Origin: Pyropia haitanensis
Lineage: Eukaryota > Rhodophyta > Bangiophyceae > Bangiales > Bangiaceae
Direction of reading: 5' to 3'
Assembly: GCA_008729055.1 (NCBI GenBank)
Contig: SDUX01000002.1
Span: 3,933,874-3,997,873, forward strand
DNA length: 64,000 nt
This document shows, one piece after another, positions 11,661 to 23,656 of the stretch. Every line of letters starts with the position of its first letter. The first letter of the stretch is position 1. The notes under the pieces were generated by a model that ran no database searches, was not told where the DNA came from, and was given only the letters and a program-made list of their open reading frames with translations. Both the position numbers and the translations under genes were made by a program.

Positions 11661-12785
11661 ATGCCGCGCTTGGCCTCTCGACCTGCGGCGGCGGCGGTGG
11701 CCCGCGCTGCTGCCGCCGCGGCCGGCGGCGCGTGGCGTGGCGGCGGCGCGGGTGCGGCCGCCCCTGCCTGCGGCCACCACGCCTACCGCGGGGCGTTGAC
11801 CGCTGCCGCGGCCGGCCGGCTGGCCACCCCTGGCCTCGCCGTGGAACCCGCTGGGCGGCCCCCCCTCCACGCTGGCGGCGCTGGTGGCGCTGGTGACGCT
11901 GGCGCCGCCAGCGCCGGCGCCGGCACGCTGCTGGCGACGGCCGCAGCCATGGCCGCCGCCGCGGCGGCCGCGGCGGCCGCGTCGCCCCCCACCGCCGGCG
12001 TGGCGGCGGAAGCCCCCCCCCCCCCCGGCGTCAAGGTGCCGCTGTCCTCCCTCTCCTCGTGGGTGCTGCCCGACCACACGGTGCTGACGCCGCCGCCGCC
12101 CGGCGTGCCGGCCGCGGCGGTGATGGAGCCGGTCACCCGGGCGGTCTTCCTCACCGCCCTCCCCGACGGCGCGGGCGTGCTCGTTGGCGCGGGCGTGCGC
12201 GCCATGACGCCGTTGAAGGTCAAGGTGTACGCGCTGGGCCTGTACGCCGACCGCGCGGCGCTCGCGTCCGTAGTGCCGGCGTCGGTGTCCAAGGCGGCGG
12301 CGGCGGTGGCTGGGGGAGCAAACGCCCCGCCACCCATAACGGGCGCGGCGCTGCTCGACACGCCCGCCGTGTGGGCGGGCCTCTGCGCGCCGCGCGCCTT
12401 CCCCGCGACGCTGCGGCTGGTGGTGGCGCGCGAGGTCACCGGCGCCCACATGCTGCACGGCTTTGAGCGGGCGCTCAAGCCGCGGCTGCGTGTGGCGGCC
12501 AAGGCGCACCGCCACACGGATGGCAAGGCGGGCATGGCGGCGTTTACGGGGTGGTGGAAGAAGGTCGGCACGCTGCCGGTCGGCACCGAGGTGACGCTGT
12601 GCCGTGACGGCGCGGGGCGGGTGGCGATGGCCATCAGGGGCGAGCGGGTAGGCGTGGTGGAGAGTGACGCCCTCGCGTGGGCGCTGTGGGATATGTTCCT
12701 TGGCGCGGGGGGGGTGAGCGCGGAGATCCGGCAGGGCGTTGCGGACGGGCTTGCCCGGCTGCTGCGGGGGGAAGACCACGAGTAG
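11661..12785 (+). CDS. chalcone-isomerase-like (FAP-type) protein with organelle-like N-terminus
   Basis: The C-terminal 220 residues match the chalcone isomerase-like fold. Visible signs are the core strand KVKVYALGLYAD, the helix segment RLVVAREVTGAHMLHGFERA and the late ALAWALWDMFLG motif. Non-land-plant members are generally fatty-acid-binding or CHI-like proteins rather than true flavonoid isomerases, so lipid binding in a plastid or mitochondrion is the likelier role. The ATG at 11661 has A at -3 and gives 374 residues. The first 130 are Ala-, Arg- and Gly-rich (MPRLASRPAAAAVARAAAAA), consistent with a transit peptide and linker. No introns are needed. Confidence 0.75.
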   Translation: MPRLASRPAAAAVARAAAAAAGGAWRGGGAGAAAPACGHHAYRGALTAAAAGRLATPGLAVEPAGRPPLHAGGAGGAGDAGAASAGAGTLLATAAAMAAAAAAAAAASPPTAGVAAEAPPPPGVKVPLSSLSSWVLPDHTVLTPPPPGVPAAAVMEPVTRAVFLTALPDGAGVLVGAGVRAMTPLKVKVYALGLYADRAALASVVPASVSKAAAAVAGGANAPPPITGAALLDTPAVWAGLCAPRAFPATLRLVVAREVTGAHMLHGFERALKPRLRVAAKAHRHTDGKAGMAAFTGWWKKVGTLPVGTEVTLCRDGAGRVAMAIRGERVGVVESDALAWALWDMFLGAGGVSAEIRQGVADGLARLLRGEDHE

Positions 12786-13430
12786 GGAGGGGGTGCCGCT
12801 GTTGGGGGAGGGGGAGGGGGGGCGGGGGGGGGATGAGGGGGGGGGGCATGCGGGGGGTAGGAGGTGCGGTGCGCCACGCGGATGGTTGCGGGCCCTGCGC
12901 ACGAGGGATGCCGCCGTGGGCGATGCGGCAATGCCGCGGGTGGCGCACTTGCTCGTCGCGCAAGGCTGGAGAGGGTGGCTGGTCGGCACACGCCAAGGGC
13001 AGAACGGGTTGATGCGTGCTGCCGGGTGACCTCGTCCTTTGGGGCGGTCGCTGTAGCGGGGGCTGACTGTTGCGACAGCGGCCGCAGCAAAGACCAGCGA
13101 GAGTGGGTCTCGGGTGGCGCCTTTTTGCCGACATTGCTCGAAAAAAATCGCAAATGCCGACGATGGATTTTGAAACTCTGTACCGACTGATCCCGAAATG
13201 CTGTCTCTGCGTTGCACTGGCAGTCGTCAGTCCGTCCTCTGGTCGTCGTCTGGTATCGACCGAGTCCCCCCAGGCAGGCAATAGTGACTCATCCTCCGCG
13301 CTACGGCCGATCCCGCCCGTCCATCGAGTGCCTTCCTCGCTACGGCCGTGCTGCTGTCGGTGCCGTCCTTCCTGCGCCCTCACTTCCGTTTTGTCGCGGA
13401 GCTCAGCGGGGCGCTCCCCCCACGGCCACG
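12786..13430. other. intergenic, probable PLAA 5' flank
   Basis: A G-rich tract (12785-12860) follows the previous stop. Composition becomes less GC-rich at 13080-13300, consistent with a promoter or 5' UTR for the gene starting at 13431. I see no coding segment. Confidence 0.5.
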
Positions 13431-16417
13431 ATGTCCACCGCCGCTGCCCCCCCTGGCGTGGTCCCGTACCGGCTGCGGGCGGAGCTCCGCGGCCACGCGT
13501 CAGACGTGCGGGCGGTGGCGGCACTGCCACGCGGCGCGTTTGCGACCGCCTCCCGCGATGCGACGGTGTGCATCTGGGAGCCGTCTGCGGACGGCGGACG
13601 CCTGCCGACAGAGCCGACGCGGGTGCTCCGTGGCCACGACCACTTTGTCGTCACGCTCGCGGTGCTGCCGGTGGGTGGGGACAGCGGCCGGGCCCTGCTG
13701 GCGTCGGGGTCTGCAGACAAGACCATTCGCATCTGGTAGGCTTGGTGGGAGGAGTAGCTCGGTCGGCCTTGGGGGTGGACAGGCTTTTCGAGAGGTTGCC
13801 ATTGTGGATACACGCTCATGTTACTATGCGTGGACGTCTTTTCACAGCTGGCGTGTCCACTTTGGATCAGATTGTACGACTGACATGGTGTTTCTTCGTC
13901 CAACTCGGCTGGGTGCTTGTTCCTCTCGTTTGGTGACTCTCTGCTCTGTGGTGCTCTGGGGACGGCGCAACAGGGACCCGACCACCGGGCAATGTGTTTG
14001 CACTCTGCGCGGCCACACGGACGCTGTCTGCTCGCTGTCAGCCGCGGAAGGCAACCGGCTGGTGTCGGCGTCGTGGGATAAGACGGCGCGGGTGTGGTTG
14101 TTGGACGCATCGGGGGAGGCGTCAGGTACGTTGTCACACTGACCGCTGCGCGTTGAATGGCTGTGCTCGAGGCGTATGGGCGGCGTGGCTGCTTGTCTCT
14201 GCGGAATGCGGTTCTGACCTTTTCCTTCCTCGGTGCGGTATTTGTCTTTTCCTGTTCTTTTGGCCTTCCCCGTGCTCTCTTCTCGGGTGTGCAGATGTGT
14301 CGGCCAAGTGTGTTGCGACGCTAGCTGGCCACCAGGCGGCGGTGTGGGACGCGCTGCTCTTGTCGTCGACGGACGTGGTGGTTACCTGCAGTGCGGATCG
14401 GGCACTGAAGCTGTGGAACGTCGGCTCGGGCAGCTGCACCAGCACCGTAACGGGCCACACGGACGTGGTGCGGGCGCTGTCGGCGCTGCCCTTTGGGGGG
14501 CTCATCTCGGTTGCCAACGACTCGAGCGCGCGGCTGTGGAAGTGGGAGCAGCCGGCTGGGCTGACGTTCTCCTCCGCCGCCTCGGATGTGCACGACGGCA
14601 ATTTTGTGTATACCGTGGATGCGCGGGTGCTGGCCGGCAGCGGTGACCGCAGTGCGGTGACCGTTGCCAGTGGGGGCGAGGACAACGCGCTGCGGGTGTC
14701 CGGGGTGACCATTGAGAGCGACGGGCGCACGCTCCAGCTGCAGACGGTACAGACCGTGACACACCCAGGGAGCGTGTGGAGCGTGGCGCTGGCCGAGTCG
14801 GGAGACCTCATCACCGGTTGCTCAGACGGGGTGGCGCGGGTGTTTACGCGGGATGCGTCACGGGTGGCGTCGTCCGACGCCGTAGAGGTGTTTGAAGCGT
14901 CCGTCGCCGCGCGGCAGGTGAGTACCAAGCTCATTGGTGGCGTGGATACAAAGAAGCTGCCGCTCCTGTCTGAGGCCCTGTCGACGCCTGGTGTCAAGGA
15001 CGGGGAGAACCGGATGGTCCGTCGGGACGATGGCGACGGCGCGGAAGTCCACATGTGGTCAGCCGCGGATGGCCAGTGGTCCAAGGTCGGAGACATTGTG
15101 GACGGCCCGGGCGGCGGTGGGGGTGGCGGTGCCAGCGGCAGCGGGGGTGCGGTCAACGGCGTGCGCTACGACTTTGTCTTTGACGTAGACCTGGGGGAGG
15201 GCATCCCCAACGTTAAGCTAGGCTACAACCGCGGGGAAGACACGTACGTCGCGGCGCAGCGGTTCATTGATACGAACTCGCTGAACCAGGACTTCCTAGA
15301 CCAGATTGCAACGTTTATCGAGACGCAGGCTGGCGCCGACGCGACCACGCTGACGACCGCCGCGTCGAGCGACCCGCTCACGGGCGGTGGCCGGTACATC
15401 CCTCGGGGCGACGCCGGGACGGCGGCCGCGGCGGGCGTTGGCAGCCCACTGACCGCTGGCAGGTACATCCCTGGTGGTGGTGGCGCGTCCGCCACCGCCC
15501 CTTCGCGCCCCCCCCCACCGCCCCGCAAGCTGATCCCCCACCCCGATGGGGTCGTCACCCTGTCAGCCAGCGACCAGCTGGGGAAGATTGGTACCAAGCT
15601 GGCAGAGTTCCACGCCGCCCTGGGCGACGCGAGCGTGAGTGATGCCGAGGTGGAGCTGGTGTGCGGCTCGTTGCTGCCCAAGCTGGGCGGCGGCGGCGGC
15701 CTTCGCGGCACTGGCCCGGGCGCCGGCGTCGTCAGCGACGAGGAGTGCGCGGCGATAGAGGCGCTGCTGGCCAAGTGGCCGACCGCGCAGGTGTTCCCGG
15801 TGCTGGACATTGCGCGGCTGGTCGTGGCGACGCCGTCTGGCGCGGCGTGCCTCTTTGGCCGCCGCAACGGGGTGGCCCTGACGCACGTCCTCCGCCACGT
15901 CAACGCCGTCTTCCCCGCGGACGCGGCCGCCATGCCCGACGCGGACGCGCCGCCTCCCCCCAAGGCGCCCGGCGCGGTCGCGCTGCTCGGCTGCCGCTTC
16001 GCGGTCAACCTCTTCCACAACCGGGTGGTCGCGTCCACCGCCCGCACGCGGCAGGCCGACATCCTGGCTGCCTTCCGCCGTGCCGCGGGCGCGGCGTCTG
16101 CCGCCGCGCGCGCGCGCGACACGTTTGCGGTGCTGCTGCTCAACTACGCGGTGGCGCTGAGCGAGGCGCGGGCGCCCGCGGCGGACCGGGCGCCGGTCCT
16201 CGAGGCCGCCGTCGCGGGGCTCCGCGTCGAGCGGGAGGAGCCCGTCGCGTTCCGCCTGGCCGTTGCGCTCGGCACCCTTATGGCGGGCGACGACAAGGCC
16301 GTCACCGAGGCGGCCATGACGCTCGGCGCGGCAGCGGCGGTGGCGCTCGTGGCGCCCCTGTCGCCTAGGTGTCAGCAGGTGGCTACGGAGATTGCCACCC
16401 TGATTGCCGTGGACTGA
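13431..16417 (+). CDS. PLAA: phospholipase A2-activating protein homologue (PLAA/Doa1/Ufd3)
   Basis: This encodes a ubiquitin-binding cofactor of the Cdc48/p97 segregase. Exons are 13431-13735, 13974-14125 and 14295-16417, giving 859 residues (human PLAA is slightly under 800). The splice at 13735/13974 rebuilds the Trp codon of a WD repeat (KTIRIW, then DPTTGQCVCTLRGHTD). Seven WD40 repeats occupy about residues 1-300. The PFU ubiquitin-binding domain (about 440-505) shows NGVRYDFVFDVDLGEGIPNV and FLDQIATFIE. The Cdc48-binding PUL domain of armadillo-type helices runs from about 580 (LGKIGTKLAEFHAAL) to the end. Gly-, Ser- and Pro-rich linkers carry a repeated GGRYIPRG/GRYIPGG motif. Donors are GTAGGC and GTACGT. 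Confidence 0.92.
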
Positions 16418-17402
16418 CGGCCGCCGCGGGCGGCCAAGGGATGGGGGAGTATAGGGCCTCGTCGAGGGGCAACGTGACGGCGGCTGTGTCAGTGCAGCGT
16501 CGGGGTCTCCTGGCGTGCAGCAGGGCTGTCGTCAACGTTACTTTGGTCTCTCTCTAGGCAAAAGAACAACACTCCCTCTATTCCGCTCACGCCATGGGCG
16601 GGGGCCGCTCGTCCTCGCGCGCGGGCAGCTGCAGTCCCACCCCAGCGCGGCTTTCGACAGCACCGGCGCCCGGTGCATGCCGGGTAGGCGTGCCCGCCCA
16701 CGGCACGATAGCACGCACAACAACGGTGGCGCGGGGGTGAGGTGGCCGCCTCGCACCGTAGGGAGCTACCATGGCAAGCCGCCGTCGCAATGGCGCGCAC
16801 AGCCGTGACGTATCCGCCGCCATGACCCGTGGGGACGGCAACGTCCGCCGCGTCCGTGCAAGGCGAGGACAGAGTCGCAGGGGGGGGGGGGGGGTGCGGC
16901 CACCTCACCCTGGCCGCGCCCGTGCCCAACCCAAGCGCCGCCCGGCAGACGCCCCTTGGCCGCCACCCATGCCGCTCACGCTCCTGCCAGCGGCCGGCGG
17001 GCCGCGCGCCGGAGGGTCGACGACGCGCCGTCCGCGCCCCGTCCAATGTGGCCGCCGCGAGCAGCCAAGCGGCCACGCGGATGGAGCGGCGCGGCCACTG
17101 CGCCGCGCACACCGCCACCACCGCCAGCCGCCACGGGAAGAAACGGGTAGACGAGGCAACTGCCCCTGCAGGGGCGACCCCACTGGCGCCGCCCTGGGCG
17201 CCGCCGCCGCCGCCGATGCTGCGTCGAGGCCGCCGCGGATGCCAACAGGGCGGTCCATCCCCTTGGCCACCGCCGCCGTCCATCGTCATGGGGGCAGTGA
17301 ACAAGCAAGAAAAGTAGGGTCGCCGCGGTGACCACCGCTACAGCAGCACCCAGCCGCCGCGGCCCCCTCGGGGGGTCCGCACGTGACCGCCCCCCCCCCC
17401 GC
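16418..17402. other. convergent intergenic region
   Basis: This separates the stops of PLAA (+) and the NT-C2 gene (-). A frame on the minus strand stays open to 16976 and includes a hydrophobic stretch near 17300. The better end of the NT-C2 gene is the stop at 17403, so I read 16418-17402 as untranslated. I support no other gene. Confidence 0.5.
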
Positions 17403-18793
17403 TCAAGGTGTGCCGTCGCTGCTGTCATCACTGTCGTACCGGCGCGCGCGGCTCGTGCCCACGCTCCCCCTCCGCCCCCGGGGCGGCGGCGCGGCAGCGG
17501 CGGCCGCCCCCACCGTGGGTGCCGCCGCGGCCGCCCCCCCCGCCCCCCCCGACGGAGGGCGCCGAGCTCCGTCGTCGCGTCCGCGAGCCGCACCTCGAGC
17601 CGCGACGCGTGGCGTGCGAGCGCCTCGGCCAGCCGCGCATCGTCGCGGCGGGCCTGTCCGACGGCCCACTCGAGCGTCAGCCGCGCGTCGACGGCGGCGG
17701 CGAGGGCGCCCTTGGTGGCGAGCAGCTCCGCCAGCAGCCGCTCGGCTGTCACGCCGCACGGTAACGGCACCGCCGCCGCCGCCGCCCGGCCGCCACCACC
17801 ACCGCCGCCGCCAGCACTGCCGCCACCGTCGCGACGGCTGCCGCCGCCGCCGCCGCCGTCGCCGCCGCCGTGCCTGTCCAGCGTCACGTGGCCAACACGC
17901 ATCGCCGCGAGCTCCGCCTTCATGGCCGCCACCTCGAGCCGCAGGCGGGCGGCCTCGGCCTCGGCATGCCGCGCGCGGCCGCAGGCGCCACCTTCCCCCC
18001 TCCCCCCCCCCCCACCACCAATTAGGCGCCGCTCGGCCGTGGCGGCAGAGGAGGCCCGCGACGCGGCGTCGTCGCTGGGCGCCCGCGACGCCCGCGACGC
18101 CGCGGCGCTGCCCAGAGACAAAGAGCTCAGGCGGGAGGAGCTGGCGCCACTCCCAGCCCGCCGCGAACTGCCGCGCGCCACGTAGGTGGTGCCGACGCGC
18201 AGCGCCACCACCGCCCCGCCCGACAGGTGCAGCGTCAGCGGGGTGGTGCCGGCGGGGACGTGCGCGTAGGCAGACAGGTCAAAGTGGGCCTTGCCAACCA
18301 TGGCCTCGGTGTCGGCGGCCACGTTTACGCGGAGGAGCGTGACCTTGGCGTCCTTGGCGTCAAAGGGGACCCCCCCCGGTCGCCCCACGTCCCCTCCGTC
18401 ATCGCCGTCGCCATCGCCGTCGTCGCCGTCGAGGTCATCGTCAATGTCGCCTTCGCGGTCGTCGCGGACCCGTTCATCCCGGTACAGCGTGGCCAGCAGC
18501 GTCATGCACCCGCCGTGGGCGGGCCATGCGACGCCGCCCGCCGTCGCCGCCGCCGCCGCCGCCGCCGTCGCTGCCGCCGCGGGTGCGGGCAGTTCCACCA
18601 CCGGCGTGACGGCGACCTTGACGCCGCGGCAAAACCGCAGCCGGTACGACCCCGCCGGCACGCCCGCCAGCCGCGTGGGCGTCAGCGCAAACGCAAACGT
18701 GTGGGCGGCCTTGCCGCGGCGGCGGGCCGCCGCGGCGGGGCGGCCCGCCAGCGACCGGCCCGCCGCGAGCGCCGACCGGATGGCGGCGGGCAT
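17403..18793 (-). CDS. NT-C2 domain coiled-coil protein (frame break near 17531-17550)
   Basis: An N-terminal C2 domain of the NT-C2 (EEIG1/EHBP1) type starts with HTFAFALTPTRLAGVPAGSY and RLRFCRGVKV. It ends with GKAHFDLSAYAHVPAGTTPL and LHLSGGAVVALRVGTTYV; such domains bind membranes or cytoskeletal partners. An acidic Asp-rich loop (DIDDDLDGDDGDGDGDD) is inserted. A Ser/Arg-rich linker and two coiled-coil stretches follow (AEAEAARLRLEVAAMKAELA; LLAELLATKGALAAAVDARL). The start at 18793 (MPAAIRSALAAGRSL) places the C2 domain near the N-terminus. After TTELGALRR the strand has G runs. Beyond them a different frame gives a credible C-terminus ending RRYDSDDSSDGTP at 17403. The partner and cellular role are unknown. 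Confidence 0.6.
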
Positions 18794-18794
18794 G

Positions 18795-18829
<35 letters not shown>

Positions 18830-19416
18830 TGCCGGTGCGGTCGCGCCGCGCCCGGCGGGGACGAGTGGCGGAGCCGCCCGCCGACGGCCACGCGGGCGCC
18901 GCCGCCGGTCGGTCGGCGGCCACAGCCGCCGGGGGCCATGGGGGCCCAGGCGCGCTGGCCAAATGAGGGCCGCGCAGCGTGCGGTGGGTGGACCGCTGCC
19001 GCCATGATGAGCACCGCGAGGGCGGGTGGCGGGCCGCGGGTGCCACCCGCGGCCACAGGCGAGGAGCGCACCATGCTTCAAGAACGCTGACCTCCTCTCC
19101 CACGTCTTTGGGTACGATGGCTCCGTGCGATCTCAAGTCCAAACGAACAAGTACACCCGTCACCCCAGACTTTCAGTTTTCGAGAACATGTGTCTTTCCC
19201 ACGCGAGGCGTGGGCGGCTTGGGCGCTCGGTTGCACCGCCCCGCAGCCGCGCTCTTCGTGTCCTCGCTGACGCCGACAGCATCCTCGCCCGTCACGTCCG
19301 CGGTCGGCGCACGGGCCGAGTGCGGCGGCGGGCACGGCGGCGGGCACGGCGGCGGGCACGGCGGCGGCGGCCAACCCCCCCGCCCCTCCCCAGGTGTCTG
19401 ACGGCCGCGGGGCGCG
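18794..19416. promoter_or_regulatory. divergent intergenic region between the NT-C2 gene and PEX14
   Basis: Both flanking genes are transcribed outward from this 623-bp region. The stretch at 19070-19200 is relatively AT-rich and is the likely promoter zone. A 12-bp tandem repeat (GGCGGGCACGGC, about four copies) lies at about 19324-19367. No TATA box is obvious. Confidence 0.45.
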
Positions 19417-19658
19417 ATGGGCACCCCCGCCCCTCCCCCATCTGCTCCCCCCCCTCCCCCCCCCCCCCCCCTCCCTCCTCCACCCCCCCCCGTCCGCGCC
19501 GAGATGGTCCGTCAGGCGGTCACCTTCCTGACCGACCCCGCGGTGCGGTCGGCCGACCCGGCCGCGGCAGTCCGCTTCCTTGCCGCCAAGGGCCTCACCC
19601 CCGCCGAGACGGCCGCGGCCTTTTCCGCGGCGGGGCTCCCGCCGCCACCCCCGCTCCC

Positions 19659-19694
<36 letters not shown>

Positions 19695-19768
19695 TGGCGG
19701 TGGCGGGCCGACGGGGGTGGCGGCCGCGGCGGACCGTGGCGGCGGCCTGACAGGCGGCGGCCTGTCGG

Positions 19769-19800
<32 letters not shown>

Positions 19801-19956
19801 TCGTGGCAGTCTGCGGCGGTCGGGGGTGCGGTCGCGCTGGGCGCGTTTACGGCGCTGCGGGAGCTGGCGCGGCGCTACGTGGTGCCCCTCTACTTTCCCG
19901 ACCTGGTACCGCCAGAGGCGGCTTGGGGGGGGGCGGGTGCCGCCGGCGGGTCGGGC

Positions 19957-19987
<31 letters not shown>

Positions 19988-21090
19988 CCTCGTCACGGCG
20001 GCGACGCCGCCACAGTCAGGCTGTGGGGAGTAGCACTGCCCGTGGCGGCGGCGGCGCGGTGGTCGGCAGCTCGCGCCGTGCCAGTGTGGCGACGGGTGGT
20101 AAGTTGGGTGCTGCTTATTTGGACGGCGAGGGCCGCCAGAGCGAAGCTGTGGGGATGGGGGGGGGCTGTGGTGCCGTCCAGGTCCACGTCTGAGGCCATC
20201 GCCACTGCGACCACGGGGCCTGCACTATTTGCTGCATGTTTTCCATGCGCATCACTCTCACACGTTGATGCTGGTTTGGCCCACGCTCCTTTTCTTCCCC
20301 TCGTGCTGGTCCCGCGTTGCGCTTGCCTTTGCACCACCCATCGCGTCCCCCAGCATCCCAGACGGCGGTTGCTCGCGTGCGTCCGAATGGGCTTCCTGCC
20401 ACGGATAGCGAGTCGGACTCGGGGGACGGGGCGAGCTCGGACGGCGAGGGGGACATCTCGGACGCGTCGCTGGCGCGCCGCCTAGCCGACGTGCGTGCCG
20501 AAGTGGATGTCCTCCTCGCGACGGTAGCGCGACGGCAGCGGCGGCAGCGGCGGCGGCGGCGACGGAGCGAGCGGGGTCTGTTGGATGCAGCGAGTGCTTC
20601 CCCCAACGGGGTGGGCGGTGGTGGGGGTGGTGGTGGTGGCGGCGAGGGCGGTGGCGAGGGCATCCGCGGCGGGGATGGGGCCAACGGGGGTGACGTCGCG
20701 CAGATGGCCAACCTCCCCGACGCTGCTGGCTCTAGTGGCAGGCTCGGAGCGTCGTTGACGCGGCCGGGTGTGCCTGGCGCAGATGCCGACACGTCCCTCT
20801 ATCCAGCCACGACGCCCAGCGCCAATGCGGACGGCGCCGGCAGCGTGGGCTTGCTAGCTGCGCCTGTGGCCTGGCGTGCAGCTGACAGAGGGAGCACCAG
20901 CAGTGCCGGCGGCGGCGAGGAGCCTGCTGGAATTGGAGGGGTCGAAGGGGGGACTGCCGGCAGCGTCAGCGCGGACGGGACGACCACCGGCGGCCGTGGC
21001 GGCCCTGCGCTCGACGCCAGTGGGGACGAGGACGACTTCATGTCGATGGACCCGCCAGACGTGTCCGTTTTCAAGCACGCTGCGTGGTAA
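19417..21090 (+). CDS. PEX14: peroxin-14 (peroxisomal import docking protein)
   Basis: This encodes a peroxisomal membrane component of the import docking complex that binds PEX5 and PEX13. Exons are 19417-20098 and 20354-21090 (donor GTAAGT; phase 1), giving 472 residues. The conserved N-domain reads MVRQAVTFLTDPAVRSADPA then AAVRFLAAKGLTPAETAAAF, matching the PEX5-binding helices. The membrane segment AAVGGAVALGAFTALRELAR leads into VVPLYFPDL, typical of the family. Exon 2 opens with an acidic region (DSESDSGDGASSDGEGDISD) and a coiled coil (LARRLADVRAEVDVLLATVA). The C-terminus is acidic (DASGDEDDFMSMDPPD). A Pro-rich leader of 25 residues precedes the N-domain, so the ATG at 19504 is a possible alternative start. 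Confidence 0.88.
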
Positions 21091-21349
21091 TTGATCTACA
21101 TAGTCGTATTTAGTATCATTCGAGTCCCCTCCAATTGTGTGCTCCACTTGGACAGCAGGACCGCTGCGCATTGCGTCGGGACTGGGAACAAGACTGTCAC
21201 CAGCGCGTCTGGGAAACACGTCACTCTGGTCGTAGCCTCCGTGCCGGCACCCGACCTACGGCCAAGATCGGCACCCCCATTTGGGTAGCTACTCTTCTCC
21301 TGTTTCGACGTCTTGCTACTTGGTTTGTGTCTGCCGCGGGACGGTCGAC
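21091..21349 (+). promoter_or_regulatory. short PEX14-PSMB1 intergenic spacer
   Basis: Only 259 bp separate the PEX14 stop from the PSMB1 start, on the same strand. This must hold the PEX14 3' end and the PSMB1 promoter. It is moderately AT-rich at 21085-21130. No clear TATA box is seen. Confidence 0.4.
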
Positions 21350-22951
21350 ATGGATGCCCTGGGCCTGCTGCGACCGGCCGCTTCTATCAGCGGCCTCCCC
21401 GCCGCGCACGTGCCCCACGCGGCATCGGGGTTTGCGCTCGGCGATCACGCTGGGCGGGCGCCGGCTGCACCTGCTGACGGACCTGGGGTGGTGGCCTCGG
21501 CATCCTCTGGTCCATTGCAGCGCCGATTCGAGCCGTACCAGAACAATGGCGGGTATGTTGTGGGCCATGTGCGTCTGTGGGGCTGGTCCCTATGCGGAAG
21601 GGGCACCTGCAGGAGTGGTTGGGCGCTGTGGGCACCCCTTTCAGCACCGCCGCTGCGAGGGGGCGCTCCTGGCGTCGTTTTGCGCAGTGATGCTGCGGGG
21701 TGGCACTCTTCAGGCCGTTTTGGGTCAGCCCTCGGCTGGTGTTGCTGGTGAGCGGATCAGGGGAGCCTGGCTGTACTGCACCTGTGCGGGGTCTCGCATC
21801 GACCAGCAGTAGCATTCTGACTGTTTTTATGTTGAGCGTGCACCCCCACTGCGTCTTTGTTTGTTCTTCTTTTCCCCCACTCTTGCGGCCGCACTCTGGT
21901 GGACTGGGCCTCCTCCCAACTTCTGGTTCATCCCGCCTGTGGTCTGGCTCTGCTGCGTGCAGGACGGTGCTGGCCGTTGCTGGGAAGGACTTTTGCGTTG
22001 TGGCAAGTGACACCCGGTTGGGGTTGGGCTACTCTATTCCGTCGCGCAAAGTGTCCCGCATTTTGAAGATGTACGTTTTACCCTCTGACTGGTCCTGACC
22101 CTGTTGTGGAGGGTGGCGCGATATTGTGCTCTGCGCTGCAGTCCACCTGTTTATGCTGTCTGGGTCTGGAAGCTCACCCTGCGATTGTTGCACTGCCTTG
22201 GCCGTCCCTTGTTCATGATTGTTGCGCTCTCTCCTGTCACAGGACGGACAAGGTGGTGCTGGCGTCCTCGGGGATGCAAGCAGATATGATGACTCTTCAC
22301 AAGACTCTGCGCATGCGGCTTGTCAAGTATCAGCAGAACCACCAGAAGGACATGTCGCTGACGGCGGCCAGCCAGATGCTGTCCAACATGCTTTACACCC
22401 GCCGGTTCTTTCCCTATTACACGTTCAATGTCTTGGGCGGTATTGATGAGAAGGGTACGTTATGTTCGTCTCTGAACAGCGTTGCGTTGCTGCTTGCCGT
22501 GCTCTTATGTCTTGGAATGGTACTTGGCTGTCTCATACGCTCTTGCACTCACCATTCTTTGTGTGACGACGTTGTTGGTCTGCTCTCGCTCGTTGGTCTT
22601 GTGTCATCTAATTCTGCTTTCTTGTGTCGGGTGCACTTGGTGTTTGCGCTTTTTGCAGGAGAGGGCTGGGCCTACGGCTACGACGCGATTGGCTCCCACG
22701 AGAAGGTATCCGCGGTGTGCTCTGGCACAGGCCAGACGCTTATCCAGCCGGTGTTGGACAACCAGATTGAGTTCAAGCAGCAGTGGGGTGCGCCCAAGGT
22801 AGATCTTTCTCTTGACGCGACTGTGGAGCTGATCCGTGACGCTTTCACATCGGCTGGGGAGCGCGACATCTACACCGGTGATTATGTGGAGATTTGCAAG
22901 ATTACCAAGGATGGCGTGGAGGTGGAGGAGTTCCAGCTCAAGTTCGATTAG
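21350..22951 (+). CDS. PSMB1: 20S proteasome subunit beta type-1 (beta-6)
   Basis: This encodes a non-catalytic beta-ring subunit of the 20S proteasome. Four exons (21350-21552, 21963-22070, 22243-22454, 22659-22951) join in frame to 271 residues. The fold is clear: NGGTVLAVAGKDFCVVASDT with RLGLGYSIPSRKVSRILKM, then ASQMLSNMLYTRRFFPYYTF and NVLGGIDEKGEGWAYGYDAI. AGERDIYTGDYVEICKITKD lies near the end. The RRFFPYY and ERD-YTGD motifs separate beta-6 from other beta subunits. The N-terminal extension before GGT is about 68 residues, longer than the short animal propeptide. Donors are GTATGT, GTACGT and GTACGT. Confidence 0.95.
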
Positions 22952-23656
22952 AGCTCCTGGTTGCTGTTCCGCTCTGGTGAGGTCGACGGTATGGCATCCT
23001 GTGCAAGCGTGGTGGTGCTGCGCAGTCGTTTTTGTATGAAGAATTGCAGGCTGGCATGGCGGTGACTGCTTTTCATGTGTAAAGATCTTCGCACCCCCCA
23101 CCTGTGCGTCTGCTGTACGGCCGGCGTTGCTGTAGCTTGGATTTGCGCAACAGGTGAGAAAAACGCAGGGTTGGCCCGCTGTGTAGGCATGTGCCGACCC
23201 TGCACGCAATCGTTTTGCTCGGCAAATGGAGGGCAAAGAGCCAGCGCACAAGCAGACGTGCCGCCGCGTGGCCATCGCTAGCCAGCCACAGCCGAAAGAA
23301 CAAAATGTACAGAGACGTCACCCCCCCTCTGCCGCACTGGGAAGAGGACCACTCCTATCGAAAGAAGCCGGTCAACAGTACCGCGTTCAACAACGCAAGG
23401 GGGAGGCGGCCGTGCCAAGACACCAACACAGCGCAGAATAGCGAGGCAGAGAGTGCCGTGAGTGTGCTGCACTGGAGAGAAACAAAAATACTCCTTGCAA
23501 CCTTCCTTTCTCGGACTCATTCGCGCCACCAGGCGCAACAAACGAGCCATCGTGGGACTCTCGTCGGCCTTTCTGCAGCGATCAGGGCCGCGCAACAACC
23601 GCCAAAGGCCATGGAGCACCAAAGTGCCTTGACACCACAAGGACTAGCTAAACCAC
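22952..23656. other. convergent intergenic region
   Basis: This lies between PSMB1 (+) and the small coiled-coil gene (-). Composition is moderate, with A-rich stretches at 23160 and 23290-23500. Overlapping open frames lack domains. I treat it as 3' UTRs and spacer. Confidence 0.5.
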
